A stretch of 64,000 nt of DNA from Chloroflexota bacterium. GTDB lineage: Bacteria > Chloroflexota > UBA6077 > CF-72. Positions 26,105-35,654 of the stretch are shown piece after piece. Positions within the stretch are counted from its first letter, which is position 1. Each line of letters starts with the position of its first letter. Below the pieces are notes generated by a model. That model ran no database searches and was not told the origin of the DNA. It was given only the letters and a program-made list of their open reading frames with translations. The translations under genes and the position numbers were made by a program. The stretch spans positions 248,001 to 312,000 of the forward strand of contig JACPOP010000001.1 in the NCBI GenBank assembly GCA_016191465.1. The letters run 5' to 3'.

Positions 26105-27121
26105 GTGAAGGCTGACGGGCGGGTCGTTGGCCCTGGCCTCATCGCCATGGTCGCGCTGGCGGCGGTTTCGCTGGCGCTGGCGCGGGTTGAGGAGGCCGCG
26201 TTCGGGCAGGCGTTGATCGAGGCCCTGGTGCTGGCGCTCCTGCTGGGCGTGCTGGCGCGGAACGTGGCGCCAGCCGGCGCTGTGCAACGGCTGAACCCTG
26301 GGGCCGGCTACGCCGCGAAGCAGGTGCTCGAGCTGGGCGTGGCGCTGCTCGGCGCCGGCGTGTCGTTCCCCGAGATTCTGCGGGCCGGCCCGGCGTTGCT
26401 GACGCTGGTCATCGGCGGCGTGAGCGCCTGCCTGCTGGTGGGCTACCTGGCCGGCCGGGGTCTGGGGCTGCAGGTCAAGCTATCGGTGCTGGTCGCGGTG
26501 GGCAACGCGATCTGCGGCAATAGCGCCATCGCCGCTGTGGCTCCGGTGATCCGGGCCGAAAAGAAGGACGTGGCCAGCGCGATTGGGCTGACGGCTGTCA
26601 TCGGCGTGTGCCTGGTGCTTGGGCTACCGCTGCTGATTGTCCCGCTTGGGCTGAGCAATTACCAGTACGGCGTGCTCGCCGGCATGAGCGTGTACGCCGT
26701 GCCGCAGGTAGTGGCAGCGGCGTTTCCCGTCAGCCAATTGAGTGGCGACGTGGCAACGTTGGTGAAGCTGACGCGCGTACTCCTGTTGGGGCCCGTGGTG
26801 GTGCTGATGGGGCTGCTCTTCCGAGGCGAGGGCGGCGTGGCCCGCAAAGGGGTGTCGGCCTACCTGCCCTGGTTCGTGGCAGCGTTCCTGCTGCTGGCGG
26901 CCGCGCGCAGCCTGGGGCTGCTGCCGGACGCCCTGGCAACCCCCGCGCGCGACGTGAGCCGCTTGCTGACGATCCTGGCGATGGCTGGATTGGGCTTCGG
27001 CGTGGAGCTTGCCGCTGTCCGCATGGTCGGCCTCCGGGTGGGCGTGGCCGTGATCGCCACGCTCGCGTTCCTGGCCACGTTCACCGTGGTGCTGATCCGC
27101 GTGCTGGGCATCCAGGGATAG
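26105..27121 (+). CDS. YeiH family putative sulfate/anion exporter (UPF0324)
   Basis: This 338-residue membrane protein has about ten hydrophobic helices. Family stretches are QVLELGVALLGAGVSF, AVGNAICGNSAIAAVAPVI and GMSVYAVPQVVAAAF. YeiH-type proteins are predicted to export sulfate, sulfite or related anions, but direct evidence is thin. It begins with GTG 19 bases after the PLP-enzyme stop and may be co-transcribed with it. The polar motif GNSAI in the membrane is likely part of the substrate path. Confidence 0.88.
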   Translation: MKADGRVVGPGLIAMVALAAVSLALARVEEAAFGQALIEALVLALLLGVLARNVAPAGAVQRLNPGAGYAAKQVLELGVALLGAGVSFPEILRAGPALLTLVIGGVSACLLVGYLAGRGLGLQVKLSVLVAVGNAICGNSAIAAVAPVIRAEKKDVASAIGLTAVIGVCLVLGLPLLIVPLGLSNYQYGVLAGMSVYAVPQVVAAAFPVSQLSGDVATLVKLTRVLLLGPVVVLMGLLFRGEGGVARKGVSAYLPWFVAAFLLLAAARSLGLLPDALATPARDVSRLLTILAMAGLGFGVELAAVRMVGLRVGVAVIATLAFLATFTVVLIRVLGIQG

Positions 27122-27233
27122 TCGGCCAAGCGTCCATCTCGCTCGACAGCGCCTGCGCCTATCCGGATGCACAAAGCCGGTACGCCAGGCGCCGCGTGCC
27201 GCACCATTCACCGCGTGAAGGACGCCTGCACGG

Positions 27234-27938
27234 TTGACGCCCCCGCCCGCGGTTGAGGCCCGCTCGGTGGTTAAGACGTACCGCTCGGGCCGGCTGGTCG
27301 TGCGCGCGCTGGACGCGGTCACTCTCGCAATCGGGCGCGGCGAGGTTGTGGCGATCGTCGGTCCGAGTGGCTGTGGGAAGACGACGCTGCTGCACTGCCT
27401 CGGCGGCCTCGAAGATTTCGAGAGTGGCGACGTGCTGGTGGAAGGCGTCAGCCTGCGCCAGATGAATGACCGCCAGAAGGCCGACCTTCGGGCGCGGCGC
27501 ATGGGCTTCGTGTTCCAGAGCTACAACCTGCTGCCTGTGCTGGATGCCGTGGAGAACGTCGAGCTTCCGTTGCTTCTGGGCGGCGCGGGTCCGAAGGAGG
27601 CGCGGCGGCGCGCGCTGGATGCCCTGGCCGCCGTTGGCCTGGAGCAGCGGGTGAAGCACCGGCCGGCCGAGCTGAGCGGCGGCCAGCAGCAGCGCGTGGC
27701 CCTGGCCCGTGCCCTGGCACCCGCACCAGCCGTGATCCTGGCCGACGAGCCAACTGGCAATCTCGACAGCGAAGCTGCCGACGAGGTGATGCACCTGATC
27801 CACCGCCTCAACCGCGAGAACCACCAGACGTTCGTACTGGTGACGCACGCTCGCGAGGTGGCGGCCCAGGCCGGACGGATTGTGTACATGCGCGACGGTC
27901 TGGTTGTCGCGGACGAGTCCGTGGCCGCCCGCGCCTGA
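27234..27938 (+). CDS. ABC transporter ATP-binding protein, LolD/MacB-like
   Basis: This 234-residue ATPase of the lipoprotein/macrolide exporter class has Walker [11 protein letters not shown], signature [15 protein letters not shown], Walker [14 protein letters not shown] and switch VLVTHA. TTG 27234 has GAAGGA 10 bases upstream. The DEPTGNLD wording is typical of ATPases that work with FtsX-type permeases, and one follows 8 bases after the stop. The complex probably works by mechanotransmission at the membrane rather than classical transport. Confidence 0.92.
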   Translation: MTPPPAVEARSVVKTYRSGRLVVRALDAVTLAIGRGEVVAIVGPSGCGKTTLLHCLGGLEDFESGDVLVEGVSLRQMNDRQKADLRARRMGFVFQSYNLLPVLDAVENVELPLLLGGAGPKEARRRALDALAAVGLEQRVKHRPAELSGGQQQRVALARALAPAPAVILADEPTGNLDSEAADEVMHLIHRLNRENHQTFVLVTHAREVAAQAGRIVYMRDGLVVADESVAARA

Positions 27939-27946
27939 GGTCCAGC

Positions 27947-30900
27947 GTGCGAACGTTCTTTGGAGCGCCGCTGGACCTGCTCCTGGCGGGAGTGGGTATC
28001 GCCTGCCTGCTCGTGCTGATGCTCCTCGCCGCCGTGGCCGTGCGCAACCCGCTGCTCTTGCGGCTGGCGGTGCGTAATGCACCACGTCGGCCGGGCTTCG
28101 CGGCGCTCATCACGTTCGGGCTCGCCCTGGGCACGGTGATCCTGTCGACCTCGTTTACCACCGGCGACACCATGAGCCAGTCCGTCCGCCAGGTGGTCGC
28201 GGGCGTCGTGGGCTCAGCCGACGAGGTCGTGTTCCTGGTAGGCCAGGCTCCGCGCCCGGGTACAGACGTGCTGGAGGCGATCGCCAGCGGCAACCTGCTG
28301 ACGCTGCTCGCGGCCCCGTTCCCGGAAGCGAGCGCCGAACCGATCCGCCAGGCACTCGCGGACGACCCGCGCGTCGCGGGCATTCTGCCGGCGCTGCTTG
28401 ACGCCGAGCCCGCCGAAGTACCGGGTGGACTGCGCGCCACCGTGACGCTGTACGGGGTCGCGGAGCCGCTGCCGCCAGGATTCTCCGCCCTCCGGGACCG
28501 CACCGGCGGGCCGCTCGCGCTGAGCGATCTCGCTGACGGCGAGGTGTACGCGAATGATGAAGCCGCTTCCCAACTGGGGCTGGGTGCTGGCGACGTGTTG
28601 ACGCTCGTGGGACTCGGCGAGCCACGGAAGTTCACGGTCCGTCAGGTGGCGCGAGCCGGTGATCTGGGGGGCGCCCAGGCGATCGTCTACCTGCCACTGA
28701 CGCGGCTCCAGGCATTGCTCGGCCGCCCGGGGATGATCAGCCAGGTACTGATCGCGAATCGCGGCGGCGAGGCCGAACGGCTCCGGCAATCGTGGCCGGT
28801 GACCGTGCGGCTCCGGGCGGGATTCATGGACGAGGCCGTGGCGGCACGTCTGTTCCGCACCTTCACCTCTGGACTCACTCGCCCGGCGCTCGAACAGGCG
28901 TTGGAACGCACCGGTGGGCGCCAGGCCGAGAAGCTCCGGCGGCTCCTGGCAACGCTCGATCTGCCGGGGCCGACCGACGAGTTCAAGGCCCTCGTCCAGG
29001 ACCCTGACCTATTGAGCCGGCTCACTGCCGCGTTTCCCGGCGGCCAGCGAAGCGCCGAGCGCTCCGGAGGACCCTTCGGCCGCGCCGGGGACGGCACCTT
29101 TCGGGTGGTGGACGTGCAGCAGGTCGCCCAGGACCAGGCCGACCGCTGGGGCGCGGCGTTCACGGACCTGTTCGTGGTGCTGGGACTCTTCTCGCTCGCC
29201 AGCGGCGGGCTCCTGATCGTGCTGCTGTTCTCGCTGCTGGCGCTGGAACGGCGGTCCGAGCTGGGCGTGACCCGGGCGCTGGGTGCCAGGCGCCGAGACG
29301 TCGTGGCCGCGCTGGCGCTTGAAGGCGCGCTGTACGCCGCGGTCGCGTCACTCGCCGGCGCGGCGCTGGGGGTGGTAGTCGCGCTCGGCCTGGTGACGCT
29401 CGCCGGATCGCTGGTGGGTGATTTCGGCTTCCGCCTCGTCCCGCGGGTCGAGCCAGCGAGCCTGGCGGTGAGCGTCGGCCTCGGCTTCGCGCTCACGTTT
29501 GCCACTCTCGTGGTGACCTCGTGGCGCTCAAGCCGATTCAGCATCGTCTCAGCCATCCGAGACCTACCGGAGCCGCCGGCCCGGCCGCCCAGTCTACTGG
29601 CGACCATTCTTGCCGCGCTGCCACTGCTGGCGGGCGGTGTGCTGACGCTCTTCGGCTCACGCCAGGGGCTGTCGCTGGCGTATGCCGCCGGCGTCGTTCT
29701 CACCATCGTCGGCCTGGCGCTGTCCATCCGCGCATTGGCCCTGCGAGCCCACCTCCCGCTGGCCGAGCGCGTGGTTTTCACCAATGGGGGGCTACTGCTG
29801 ATCCTGTGGTGGCAGGTCCCCACGACCTGGCTGGCCCGAGCGGGGCTACCCTCGCTCCCGCCGGCTGTCGAGATGGCCTTTCTCGGTGGGATAGCCGGTC
29901 TCCTGGGCGCCGTGTGGGTGGTGGCCTACAACGTGGGCCTGCTGGGTGGCCGCGCCTCGCGCTTTGTGGTCTGGCGGCTCGCCACCGCCTACGTCGCCAG
30001 CCATCGCTTCCGGACGGGTGTAACGCTGGCGATGTTCTCCGTGGTGGTGGTCAGCCTGACCCTGGGCGCCGTGCTCCTGGCGAGCACGGACCTGGCGTAC
30101 GCCGATGCGCGCGTGCTCGCGGGCGGGTGGGACATCCGAGCCGAAGCGGACAACGGCGCCGCGGCGCCCCTGTCGGACCTCGTCCGACGAGCCGGCGTGC
30201 TCCCGGAGGTGGAAGCCACCGGCTCGTCGTCCGCCGTGCGGGTGGAGGCCGTTCAGCCGGCAGCGCCGGATGCCCGCTGGCGGGCGACGAACCTGGTCGC
30301 CGTCGACGCCGAGTTCGCTCGCGGAGCCCAGGTCCAGGTCGAGGCGGCTCCCACCGGGGAATCTCCGGACCGCACCTGGGCCACCGTGGCCGACCGGCCT
30401 GGGGCGGCGCTCGTCGGCGCGGCGCTGGTGCGGGCTGCGGGCGCCAGCGCCGCGCGCTTTCCGGTGCCGGCGGGCGATGGCTTTACCCCATTTGTGCTCT
30501 GGGTGCGCGACACTCGCGAGCCGCGGGCCGCCGTGCGGCTGGAGGTCGTGGGCGTGATCGACGCGCGCGGGCCGTACGGCTCTGCCATCGTCGCGTCTGG
30601 CGAGACCCTGCGGCAAGCGGGGTGGTCGGTGCCACTACGATCGACGGGGTTTGTCCGCACGCGTCCGAATGCCGACCCGCGTTCGGTCGCCGCGGCCCTG
30701 GCAGCCGCGGATCCCAGCCGCACGGTGCAGTCTATAGCCGACGATCTCCGCCTGGTGCGGGGGATTCGCGGGCTGCTGACGCTGGTGCTGCAAGGCTTCA
30801 TGGGGATTGGACTGCTCGCCGGCATCGCCGCCGTGGCCACCCTCAGCGCGCGAGCCGTCGTGGAGCGGCGCCGTCACCTGGGCGTGTTGCGGTCGATCGG

Positions 30901-31174
30901 CTTCAGCGCCGGCATGGTCGCGAGTGGGTTGCTGGTGGAGGCCGCGCTCCTGGCGTCACTTGGCTGTGCCCTCGGCGTCGCGCTTGGTTTGCTGGTCGCC
31001 TCCGGTACGTTGCAGGTGCTGCAATTCACGAGTCCCGAGCTGCGGATGGTGGTGCCCTGGGCACAGGTACTCCTGATGTCTGCCGCAACGGTGGTGACAT
31101 CGCTGCTGCTCACGCTTCTGCCCGCACTGAGCGCGTCCCGCCGTGCGCCGGCGGCAGCCATGCGCGACGCCTGA
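27947..31174 (+). CDS. FtsX-like ABC permease, large double-domain
   Basis: This 1075-residue membrane protein carries two FtsX permease units. The N-terminal helix and NAPRRPGFAALITFG stretch is followed by a roughly 300-residue external domain and a first three-helix block (about residues 400-530). A second external domain (about 690-930) and a final helix block containing the VVERRRHLGVLRSIGFS motif follow. It pairs with the ATPase immediately upstream. Such proteins move lipids or lipoproteins, or regulate envelope enzymes. The GTG start is preceded by GAGGTC. Its cargo is unknown. Confidence 0.88.
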   Translation: MRTFFGAPLDLLLAGVGIACLLVLMLLAAVAVRNPLLLRLAVRNAPRRPGFAALITFGLALGTVILSTSFTTGDTMSQSVRQVVAGVVGSADEVVFLVGQAPRPGTDVLEAIASGNLLTLLAAPFPEASAEPIRQALADDPRVAGILPALLDAEPAEVPGGLRATVTLYGVAEPLPPGFSALRDRTGGPLALSDLADGEVYANDEAASQLGLGAGDVLTLVGLGEPRKFTVRQVARAGDLGGAQAIVYLPLTRLQALLGRPGMISQVLIANRGGEAERLRQSWPVTVRLRAGFMDEAVAARLFRTFTSGLTRPALEQALERTGGRQAEKLRRLLATLDLPGPTDEFKALVQDPDLLSRLTAAFPGGQRSAERSGGPFGRAGDGTFRVVDVQQVAQDQADRWGAAFTDLFVVLGLFSLASGGLLIVLLFSLLALERRSELGVTRALGARRRDVVAALALEGALYAAVASLAGAALGVVVALGLVTLAGSLVGDFGFRLVPRVEPASLAVSVGLGFALTFATLVVTSWRSSRFSIVSAIRDLPEPPARPPSLLATILAALPLLAGGVLTLFGSRQGLSLAYAAGVVLTIVGLALSIRALALRAHLPLAERVVFTNGGLLLILWWQVPTTWLARAGLPSLPPAVEMAFLGGIAGLLGAVWVVAYNVGLLGGRASRFVVWRLATAYVASHRFRTGVTLAMFSVVVVSLTLGAVLLASTDLAYADARVLAGGWDIRAEADNGAAAPLSDLVRRAGVLPEVEATGSSSAVRVEAVQPAAPDARWRATNLVAVDAEFARGAQVQVEAAPTGESPDRTWATVADRPGAALVGAALVRAAGASAARFPVPAGDGFTPFVLWVRDTREPRAAVRLEVVGVIDARGPYGSAIVASGETLRQAGWSVPLRSTGFVRTRPNADPRSVAAALAAADPSRTVQSIADDLRLVRGIRGLLTLVLQGFMGIGLLAGIAAVATLSARAVVERRRHLGVLRSIGFSAGMVASGLLVEAALLASLGCALGVALGLLVASGTLQVLQFTSPELRMVVPWAQVLLMSAATVVTSLLLTLLPALSASRRAPAAAMRDA

Positions 31175-31264
31175 GAGCCGAGGCGGCCGCTCACTGCCAG
31201 CGCCGGCACGGGCTGGCACGAGGGGTGCCCATTGGGGGCGCCGGCCCATCGGCTCCCTCCCCCC

Positions 31265-33064
31265 ATGCCCACCATCTCCCCCCTCGCGATCTATCTCGTC
31301 ATCCTGGTCGTGTCGTTCGCCGTTCTCCTCAGCGAGCGGCTTCGGAATGACCTCGTCGCCATCCTCATCGTCCTCGCCCTCGCCACTACGAGCATCCTCA
31401 CACCAGAAGAAGCCCTGAGCGGCTTCAGCAGCGAGGCGGCGATCGTCGTGGCCTCGATCTTCGTGCTCACCGCGGCACTCCACCAGACAGGCGTCTCGGA
31501 GATCCTCGGAACGTGGATCGGGCGGCTGGCGGGCAGCAGCTTCACCCGGATCACGGCCGTCGTGATGCCGGCAGTGGCGCTTATGTCGGCCTTCACCCAC
31601 CACGTCACCACGACGGCGGTGATGCTGCCCGTGATCATGGAGACCTCACGCACGAAGGGCGTGCCCGCCTCCAAGCTGCTGATGCCCATGTCCTTTGCGG
31701 CGTCGCTGGGCACCACCATCACCATCATCGGCGCCCCGGCCTTCCTGATTGCCAGCAGCGTGCTCCAGCAGAACGGCCGGCCGGGCCTCGGGGTGTTCTC
31801 CATCGCTCCCATCGGTCTGGCCATCTCGGCCGCCGGGACGCTCTTCGTCCTGTTGTTCGGACGCTTCTTGCTGCCGACTCGGGAGGGTGCGGCAAACACA
31901 TCGGACCGGTTCAGCCTGGGGGACTACTACACCGAAGTCACGGTGCTGCCGGGCTCGCCCTTCGCCGCTCGAACCGTGGCGGAAGTCAGCGCGGATACTC
32001 GCTATCCCATCGAGGTGGCCGGCTGGATGCGCGACGGACGAGAACTGACGCGGCCGTTCCAGGGCCCCATCGAAGAGGGCGACGTCCTTCTCGTGCGCAC
32101 CAGTGCCGATGGCATCCGCACGATCCGTGAGGACGCTGCCGTCGAGCTCCACCCGGTCTTGCAATACCCGGAAGAGCAGGCGAAGGATGGAGCGCCCCGG
32201 GGCAGCGATGACGAGGACAATCGACTCCTGCAAGCGGTGGTCGCGCCAACGTCCGACCTCGCGAACCGAACGATCGCCGAGGTGAATTTCCACCGCCGAT
32301 TCGGCGCGGTCGTGCTGGGGCTATGGCGGAGGCATGCACAGCTTACCGGCGAGATGGCCCACATTCGACTGAAGCCTGGCGACGTCCTGGTCTTGCAGGG
32401 CGACGAAGGCTCGTTGACGCGCATCGCGGAGACCCAGCGGGACTTCCTGGCAATACCCTTCCAGGGTGAGATACGAGTCCGGCGCAAGGCACCGCTCACG
32501 GTGCTCATCATGCTGGGCACCATCATTGCCGCGGCCACGGGCACCCCGCTGCAGATCGCGGCCCTCGCCGGTGCGGCGGCGGTCGTCCTGACCCGGTGCG
32601 TCACGCCGCGCCAGGCCTACCGCGCCATCGACCAGCGGATCTTCGTGTTCATCGCGGGCGCGATCCCGCTCGGCACGGCCATGACCAAGACGGGTGCCTC
32701 CGAGCTCGTGGCGCGCTCTCTCAGCACCGTGATGGGTGGCTGGGGTGAGTGGGCGGTGCTGCTGGTGATCTTCGCGGTGGTGGCCGTGCTGACCCAGTTC
32801 ATGTCGGATTCGGCGACCACCGCGATCTTCGCGCCCGTGGCCGCGGCGCTGGCGGCGGGCTTGGGGCGGCCCCCGGAGGCGTACGTGGTGACCGTGGCGA
32901 TGGCCTCCGTGGCCGCCTTCCTGACGCCGATCGGCCACCACGGCAACCTGCTGATCTACGGCCCTGGCCGCTACCGGTTCAACGATTTCGTGCGGGTGGG
33001 GACGCCGCTCACGATCCTGGTGGGGGTGATTGTGGTCACCGTGGCGCGCCTGCTCTGGCCGTAA
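31265..33064 (+). CDS. SLC13-type transporter with two RCK_C domains
   Basis: The protein has about 599 residues. Membrane helices occupy roughly residues 1-200 and 400-599. Between them are two TrkA-C/RCK_C regulatory domains (VTVLPGSPFAARTVAEVS and LANRTIAEVNFHRRFGAVV). This layout is typical of DASS/SLC13 carriers for sulfate, thiosulfate or carboxylates. Family-like stretches are FTHHVTTTAVMLPV and SDSATTAIFAPVA. ATG 31265 is assumed; TTG 31232, with GAGGGG upstream, is a real alternative. It may import an anion related to the YeiH exporter upstream. Confidence 0.86.
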   Translation: MPTISPLAIYLVILVVSFAVLLSERLRNDLVAILIVLALATTSILTPEEALSGFSSEAAIVVASIFVLTAALHQTGVSEILGTWIGRLAGSSFTRITAVVMPAVALMSAFTHHVTTTAVMLPVIMETSRTKGVPASKLLMPMSFAASLGTTITIIGAPAFLIASSVLQQNGRPGLGVFSIAPIGLAISAAGTLFVLLFGRFLLPTREGAANTSDRFSLGDYYTEVTVLPGSPFAARTVAEVSADTRYPIEVAGWMRDGRELTRPFQGPIEEGDVLLVRTSADGIRTIREDAAVELHPVLQYPEEQAKDGAPRGSDDEDNRLLQAVVAPTSDLANRTIAEVNFHRRFGAVVLGLWRRHAQLTGEMAHIRLKPGDVLVLQGDEGSLTRIAETQRDFLAIPFQGEIRVRRKAPLTVLIMLGTIIAAATGTPLQIAALAGAAAVVLTRCVTPRQAYRAIDQRIFVFIAGAIPLGTAMTKTGASELVARSLSTVMGGWGEWAVLLVIFAVVAVLTQFMSDSATTAIFAPVAAALAAGLGRPPEAYVVTVAMASVAAFLTPIGHHGNLLIYGPGRYRFNDFVRVGTPLTILVGVIVVTVARLLWP

Positions 33065-33173
33065 TCCTCAGCAGCGCGAACCGGCTGCCCGGCACGGGGC
33101 GAGAACGGCTTGGCCTGGCAGCGCGGGCGGCGTCGAGCCAGCCGCGGCTCGTGACCGAGTAGCGATTGATCAC

Positions 33174-33210
33174 GCACGGCAGGGGCGCCCATTCCTCATC
33201 CCTGCCGTGC
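33174..33210. promoter_or_regulatory. 11-bp inverted repeat before the antitoxin-like gene
   Basis: GCACGGCAGGG (33174-33184) is exactly complementary to CCCTGCCGTGC (33200-33210), with a 15-base spacer. It ends 16 bases before the ATG of the small gene at 33227. That is the expected place for an operator bound by the antitoxin or the toxin-antitoxin complex. A hairpin terminator for the SLC13 gene is the alternative, but no T-run follows. Confidence 0.55.
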
Positions 33211-33226
33211 GATACGCTTGCGGCAC

Positions 33227-33490
33227 ATGCACGTGGCGGATCAGCTCTCGGCGGCCGAGTGGAAGCAGATTGAGCTGCTGCGTGCGGCCACGCCAGCGCG
33301 GCGGGCGGCTCTGGCGCGTTCGCTGACAGGCCACACCCTCGGTCTTGCGCGCCGCGCCATCCGCGAGGCCAATCCTGGCGCAGATGCTGATGAGCTGCGC
33401 GTCCGCTACGTGGCCGCGGTGTACGGGCAAGACCTGGCGAGTCAGTTCCAACAGTTCCTTGCCTGCAGGCGAGATGCACCATCGCCCTGA
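33227..33490 (+). CDS. Small helical protein, putative antitoxin partner of nucleotidyltransferase
   Basis: This 87-residue, mostly helical and highly charged protein has an arginine-rich core (TPARRAALARSL) and the phrase ADELRVRYVAAVYG. Similar small proteins are often encoded directly before stand-alone nucleotidyltransferases in cyanobacteria and Chloroflexota. The gene overlaps the nucleotidyltransferase gene by 17 bases, so the products are made together. I infer an antitoxin or adaptor role from the layout; there is no recognised DNA-binding motif. Confidence 0.6.
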   Translation: MHVADQLSAAEWKQIELLRAATPARRAALARSLTGHTLGLARRAIREANPGADADELRVRYVAAVYGQDLASQFQQFLACRRDAPSP

Positions 33491-34064
33491 AGCGCTCGAC
33501 GCTGCCGCCCCAGTTCTCGAGGTATTCGAAGAGCTTCGGGTGCGCCATCACGTTGGCGGTTCTCTGGCCAGTTCGGTGTATGGGACCCCTCGCGCGACCG
33601 CGGATGTCGACGTGGTGGCAGAGCTTTCCGATGATCTCGCGAGCGTGCTCGTCGAGCGCTTCAGTGGCGCCTATTACGTTGACGCGGGCGCAGTTCTGGA
33701 TGCGATTCGTCGCCGCCGATCGTTCAATCTGATCCACCTGGAAACCATGGTCAAGGTGGACGTCTTTATTCCTGAGGACCGAGCGTTCGATCAGCAGGAG
33801 CTGGCCCGAGCTCGTCGGTTGTCACTCGAACCTGTCGAAGGTGCGCGGCTCTACTTCGTGAAGTCCGCGGAAGATCTCGTCGTGCGGAAGCTGGAGTGGT
33901 ATCGGCGCGGAGGAGAAGTCTCAGAGCGACAGTGGAACGATGTCATCGGAGTATTACGGGTGCAAGCAGGCAGACTGGACGAGGAGTATCTCGACCGCTG
34001 GGCTGGCGAGCTCAGACTGAGCGACTTGCTTGACGCTGCAATGAAGCAAGCGGGCGGGCCGTAG
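33474..34064 (+). CDS. Nucleotidyltransferase domain protein (DUF6036/MNT-like)
   Basis: This 196-residue protein has the nucleotidyltransferase signature. GGSLASSVYG is followed 5 residues later by ADVDVV, giving the GS...DxD metal site, and a third acidic strand is in KVDVFIPED. Proteins of this type transfer AMP or other nucleotides to tRNA, proteins or small molecules, and several act as toxins or as MNT antitoxins. The start at ATG 33474 lies inside the end of the small upstream gene. The window has no HEPN partner, so it resembles a stand-alone DUF6036-like module. Confidence 0.78.
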   Translation: MHHRPEALDAAAPVLEVFEELRVRHHVGGSLASSVYGTPRATADVDVVAELSDDLASVLVERFSGAYYVDAGAVLDAIRRRRSFNLIHLETMVKVDVFIPEDRAFDQQELARARRLSLEPVEGARLYFVKSAEDLVVRKLEWYRRGGEVSERQWNDVIGVLRVQAGRLDEEYLDRWAGELRLSDLLDAAMKQAGGP

Positions 34065-34213
34065 GCGTCCACACCTGTCTACCCTGCGCCGCGGCGCAGG
34101 TATGGGCCTCAGCCAGTCGGGCGGGCCAAACGTGTCCGCCGCCGTGGCTCGGTCAACGTCATCTCTCCTGCGATTCGGCTCACACCGAGTTGGCCAGGGT
34201 CACGCGCATGTGC

Positions 34214-35245
34214 CTACGTGCTTTCCGGAATCAGCAGCACCTTGATGGCGCGGCGCTCGTCCATCGCGCGATAGCCCTCCGCCACCTGCGCTAGAGGTAA
34301 GGTCAGATCGAAGACCTTGCCGGGGTTGATCTTCCGGTCACAGATCAGCCGCAGCAGGTCGGGCAGGAAGCGACGTACCGGGGCAGGGCCACCATGCACG
34401 TGGATGCCGGCGAAGAACAGGTCGATGCCAGAGATCGAGACGTCGTAGTTGACTCCGACGAAGCCCATGTGGCCTCCGGGGCGGGTGGCGCCGATTGCCT
34501 GCATGGTCGACTCCTGAGTGCCCACTGCCTCGATAACCGAGTGCGCGCCGAGTCCGTTCGTCAGCTCTTTGATCTTCGCTACGCCCGCATCGCCACGCTC
34601 CTCGACAATGTCGGTCGCGCCGTAGAAACGAGCGAGCTTCTGTCGCTCCGGGTGGCGGGACATTGCGATGATCCGCTCAGCGCCAAGTTGCTTGGCTGCT
34701 AGCACGCCGAGTAGGCCCACCGCACCGTCGCCGACGACCGCGACCGTCTTGCCGGGCCCAGCCTCGGCCGCGACCGCGGCGAACCAGCCGGTGCCGAGTA
34801 CGTCGGAGGCGGCCAGGAGCGACGGTATGAGGTCTGGCTCCGGCACGCCCGGGGTAGCCACCAAGGTGCCGTCCGCCAGCGGGACGCGGGCCCGTTGCGC
34901 CTTGGTGCCAATTGTCCCCATCAACTGGGCGTGCACGCATCGGGATTGGTAGCCAGCCTGGCAGATCTCACAGGTATTGTCGGAGGCGAAGAAGGAGCCG
35001 ACGACGAAATCGCCCACCTTCATGGTCTTGACCGCGCTGCCGACCTCCTCGACGATGCCGCAGTACTCGTGGCCCATGGGGGTGGGCCCGGTGATCGGCT
35101 CGATGCCGCGGTAGGGCCACAGGTCGGACCCACAGATGCACGTCGCCGAGAGCCGGAGAATGGCGTCGGTCGGCTGAAGGATCGTCGGCTCCGGGCGCTC
35201 CTCGATGCCCACGTTGGCTGGGCCGTACAGCATCGCTTGTTTCAT
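34214..35245 (-). CDS. Zinc-dependent alcohol dehydrogenase (MDR family) 4
   Basis: This 343-residue medium-chain dehydrogenase has TCICGSDLWPY (catalytic Cys), GHEYCG (His-Glu) and VVGDGAVGLLG (Rossmann turn). The usual four-cysteine structural zinc lobe is reduced: only CEICQAGYQSRC is visible. ATG 35245 is preceded by a perfect AGGAGG. It lies 10 bases after a cupin gene on the same strand and is clearly in its operon. It lacks the long N-terminal extension seen in the three dehydrogenases at 1-15 kb. Confidence 0.9.
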   Translation of the reverse strand: MKQAMLYGPANVGIEERPEPTILQPTDAILRLSATCICGSDLWPYRGIEPITGPTPMGHEYCGIVEEVGSAVKTMKVGDFVVGSFFASDNTCEICQAGYQSRCVHAQLMGTIGTKAQRARVPLADGTLVATPGVPEPDLIPSLLAASDVLGTGWFAAVAAEAGPGKTVAVVGDGAVGLLGVLAAKQLGAERIIAMSRHPERQKLARFYGATDIVEERGDAGVAKIKELTNGLGAHSVIEAVGTQESTMQAIGATRPGGHMGFVGVNYDVSISGIDLFFAGIHVHGGPAPVRRFLPDLLRLICDRKINPGKVFDLTLPLAQVAEGYRAMDERRAIKVLLIPEST

Positions 35246-35255
35246 GGTGTGCCTC

Positions 35256-35654
35256 CTATGTTCGCTGGCCACCGTACTCGTCGTCGGTGACGTGGGCGCC
35301 CCAGGTGGCGCTTTGGCCCTGGTCGTCCACTTCCCACAGGGCGATGTGCGTCATGAAATGGTCAGGGGCGGCACCGTGCCAGTGCTCCTCGCCGGGCGAC
35401 GTGTAGATCACCTCACCGGGGCGGATCTGGATTACCTCGCCGCCCCGGGACTGGATCAAGCCTCGCCCCTCGGTCACGTACAGCGTCTGGCCGCGCGGAT
35501 GACTATGCCAGGCGGTGCGGGCGCCCGGGGCGAAGCGGACCGTATTGACGCGCATGCGCTCGAAGTCGCCCCCGGTAATCACGTCGAACCAGACGTCGCC
35601 GGTGAAGGTCTCCGCCGGACCTTTGACGGTCGGCGCCTTTCCTTGAATCTCCAC
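35256..35654 (-). CDS. Cupin domain protein 2
   Basis: This 132-residue cupin has metal-binding motifs [19 protein letters not shown] and PGEEHWHG, giving three histidines and a Glu. Cupins with this pattern (often annotated as carboxymuconolactone-type or quercetinase-like) occur beside dehydrogenases of the neighbouring type. GTG 35654 is chosen because AAGGAG lies 7 bases upstream. It heads the two-gene operon with the dehydrogenase at 34214. Confidence 0.83.
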   Translation of the reverse strand: MEIQGKAPTVKGPAETFTGDVWFDVITGGDFERMRVNTVRFAPGARTAWHSHPRGQTLYVTEGRGLIQSRGGEVIQIRPGEVIYTSPGEEHWHGAAPDHFMTHIALWEVDDQGQSATWGAHVTDDEYGGQRT

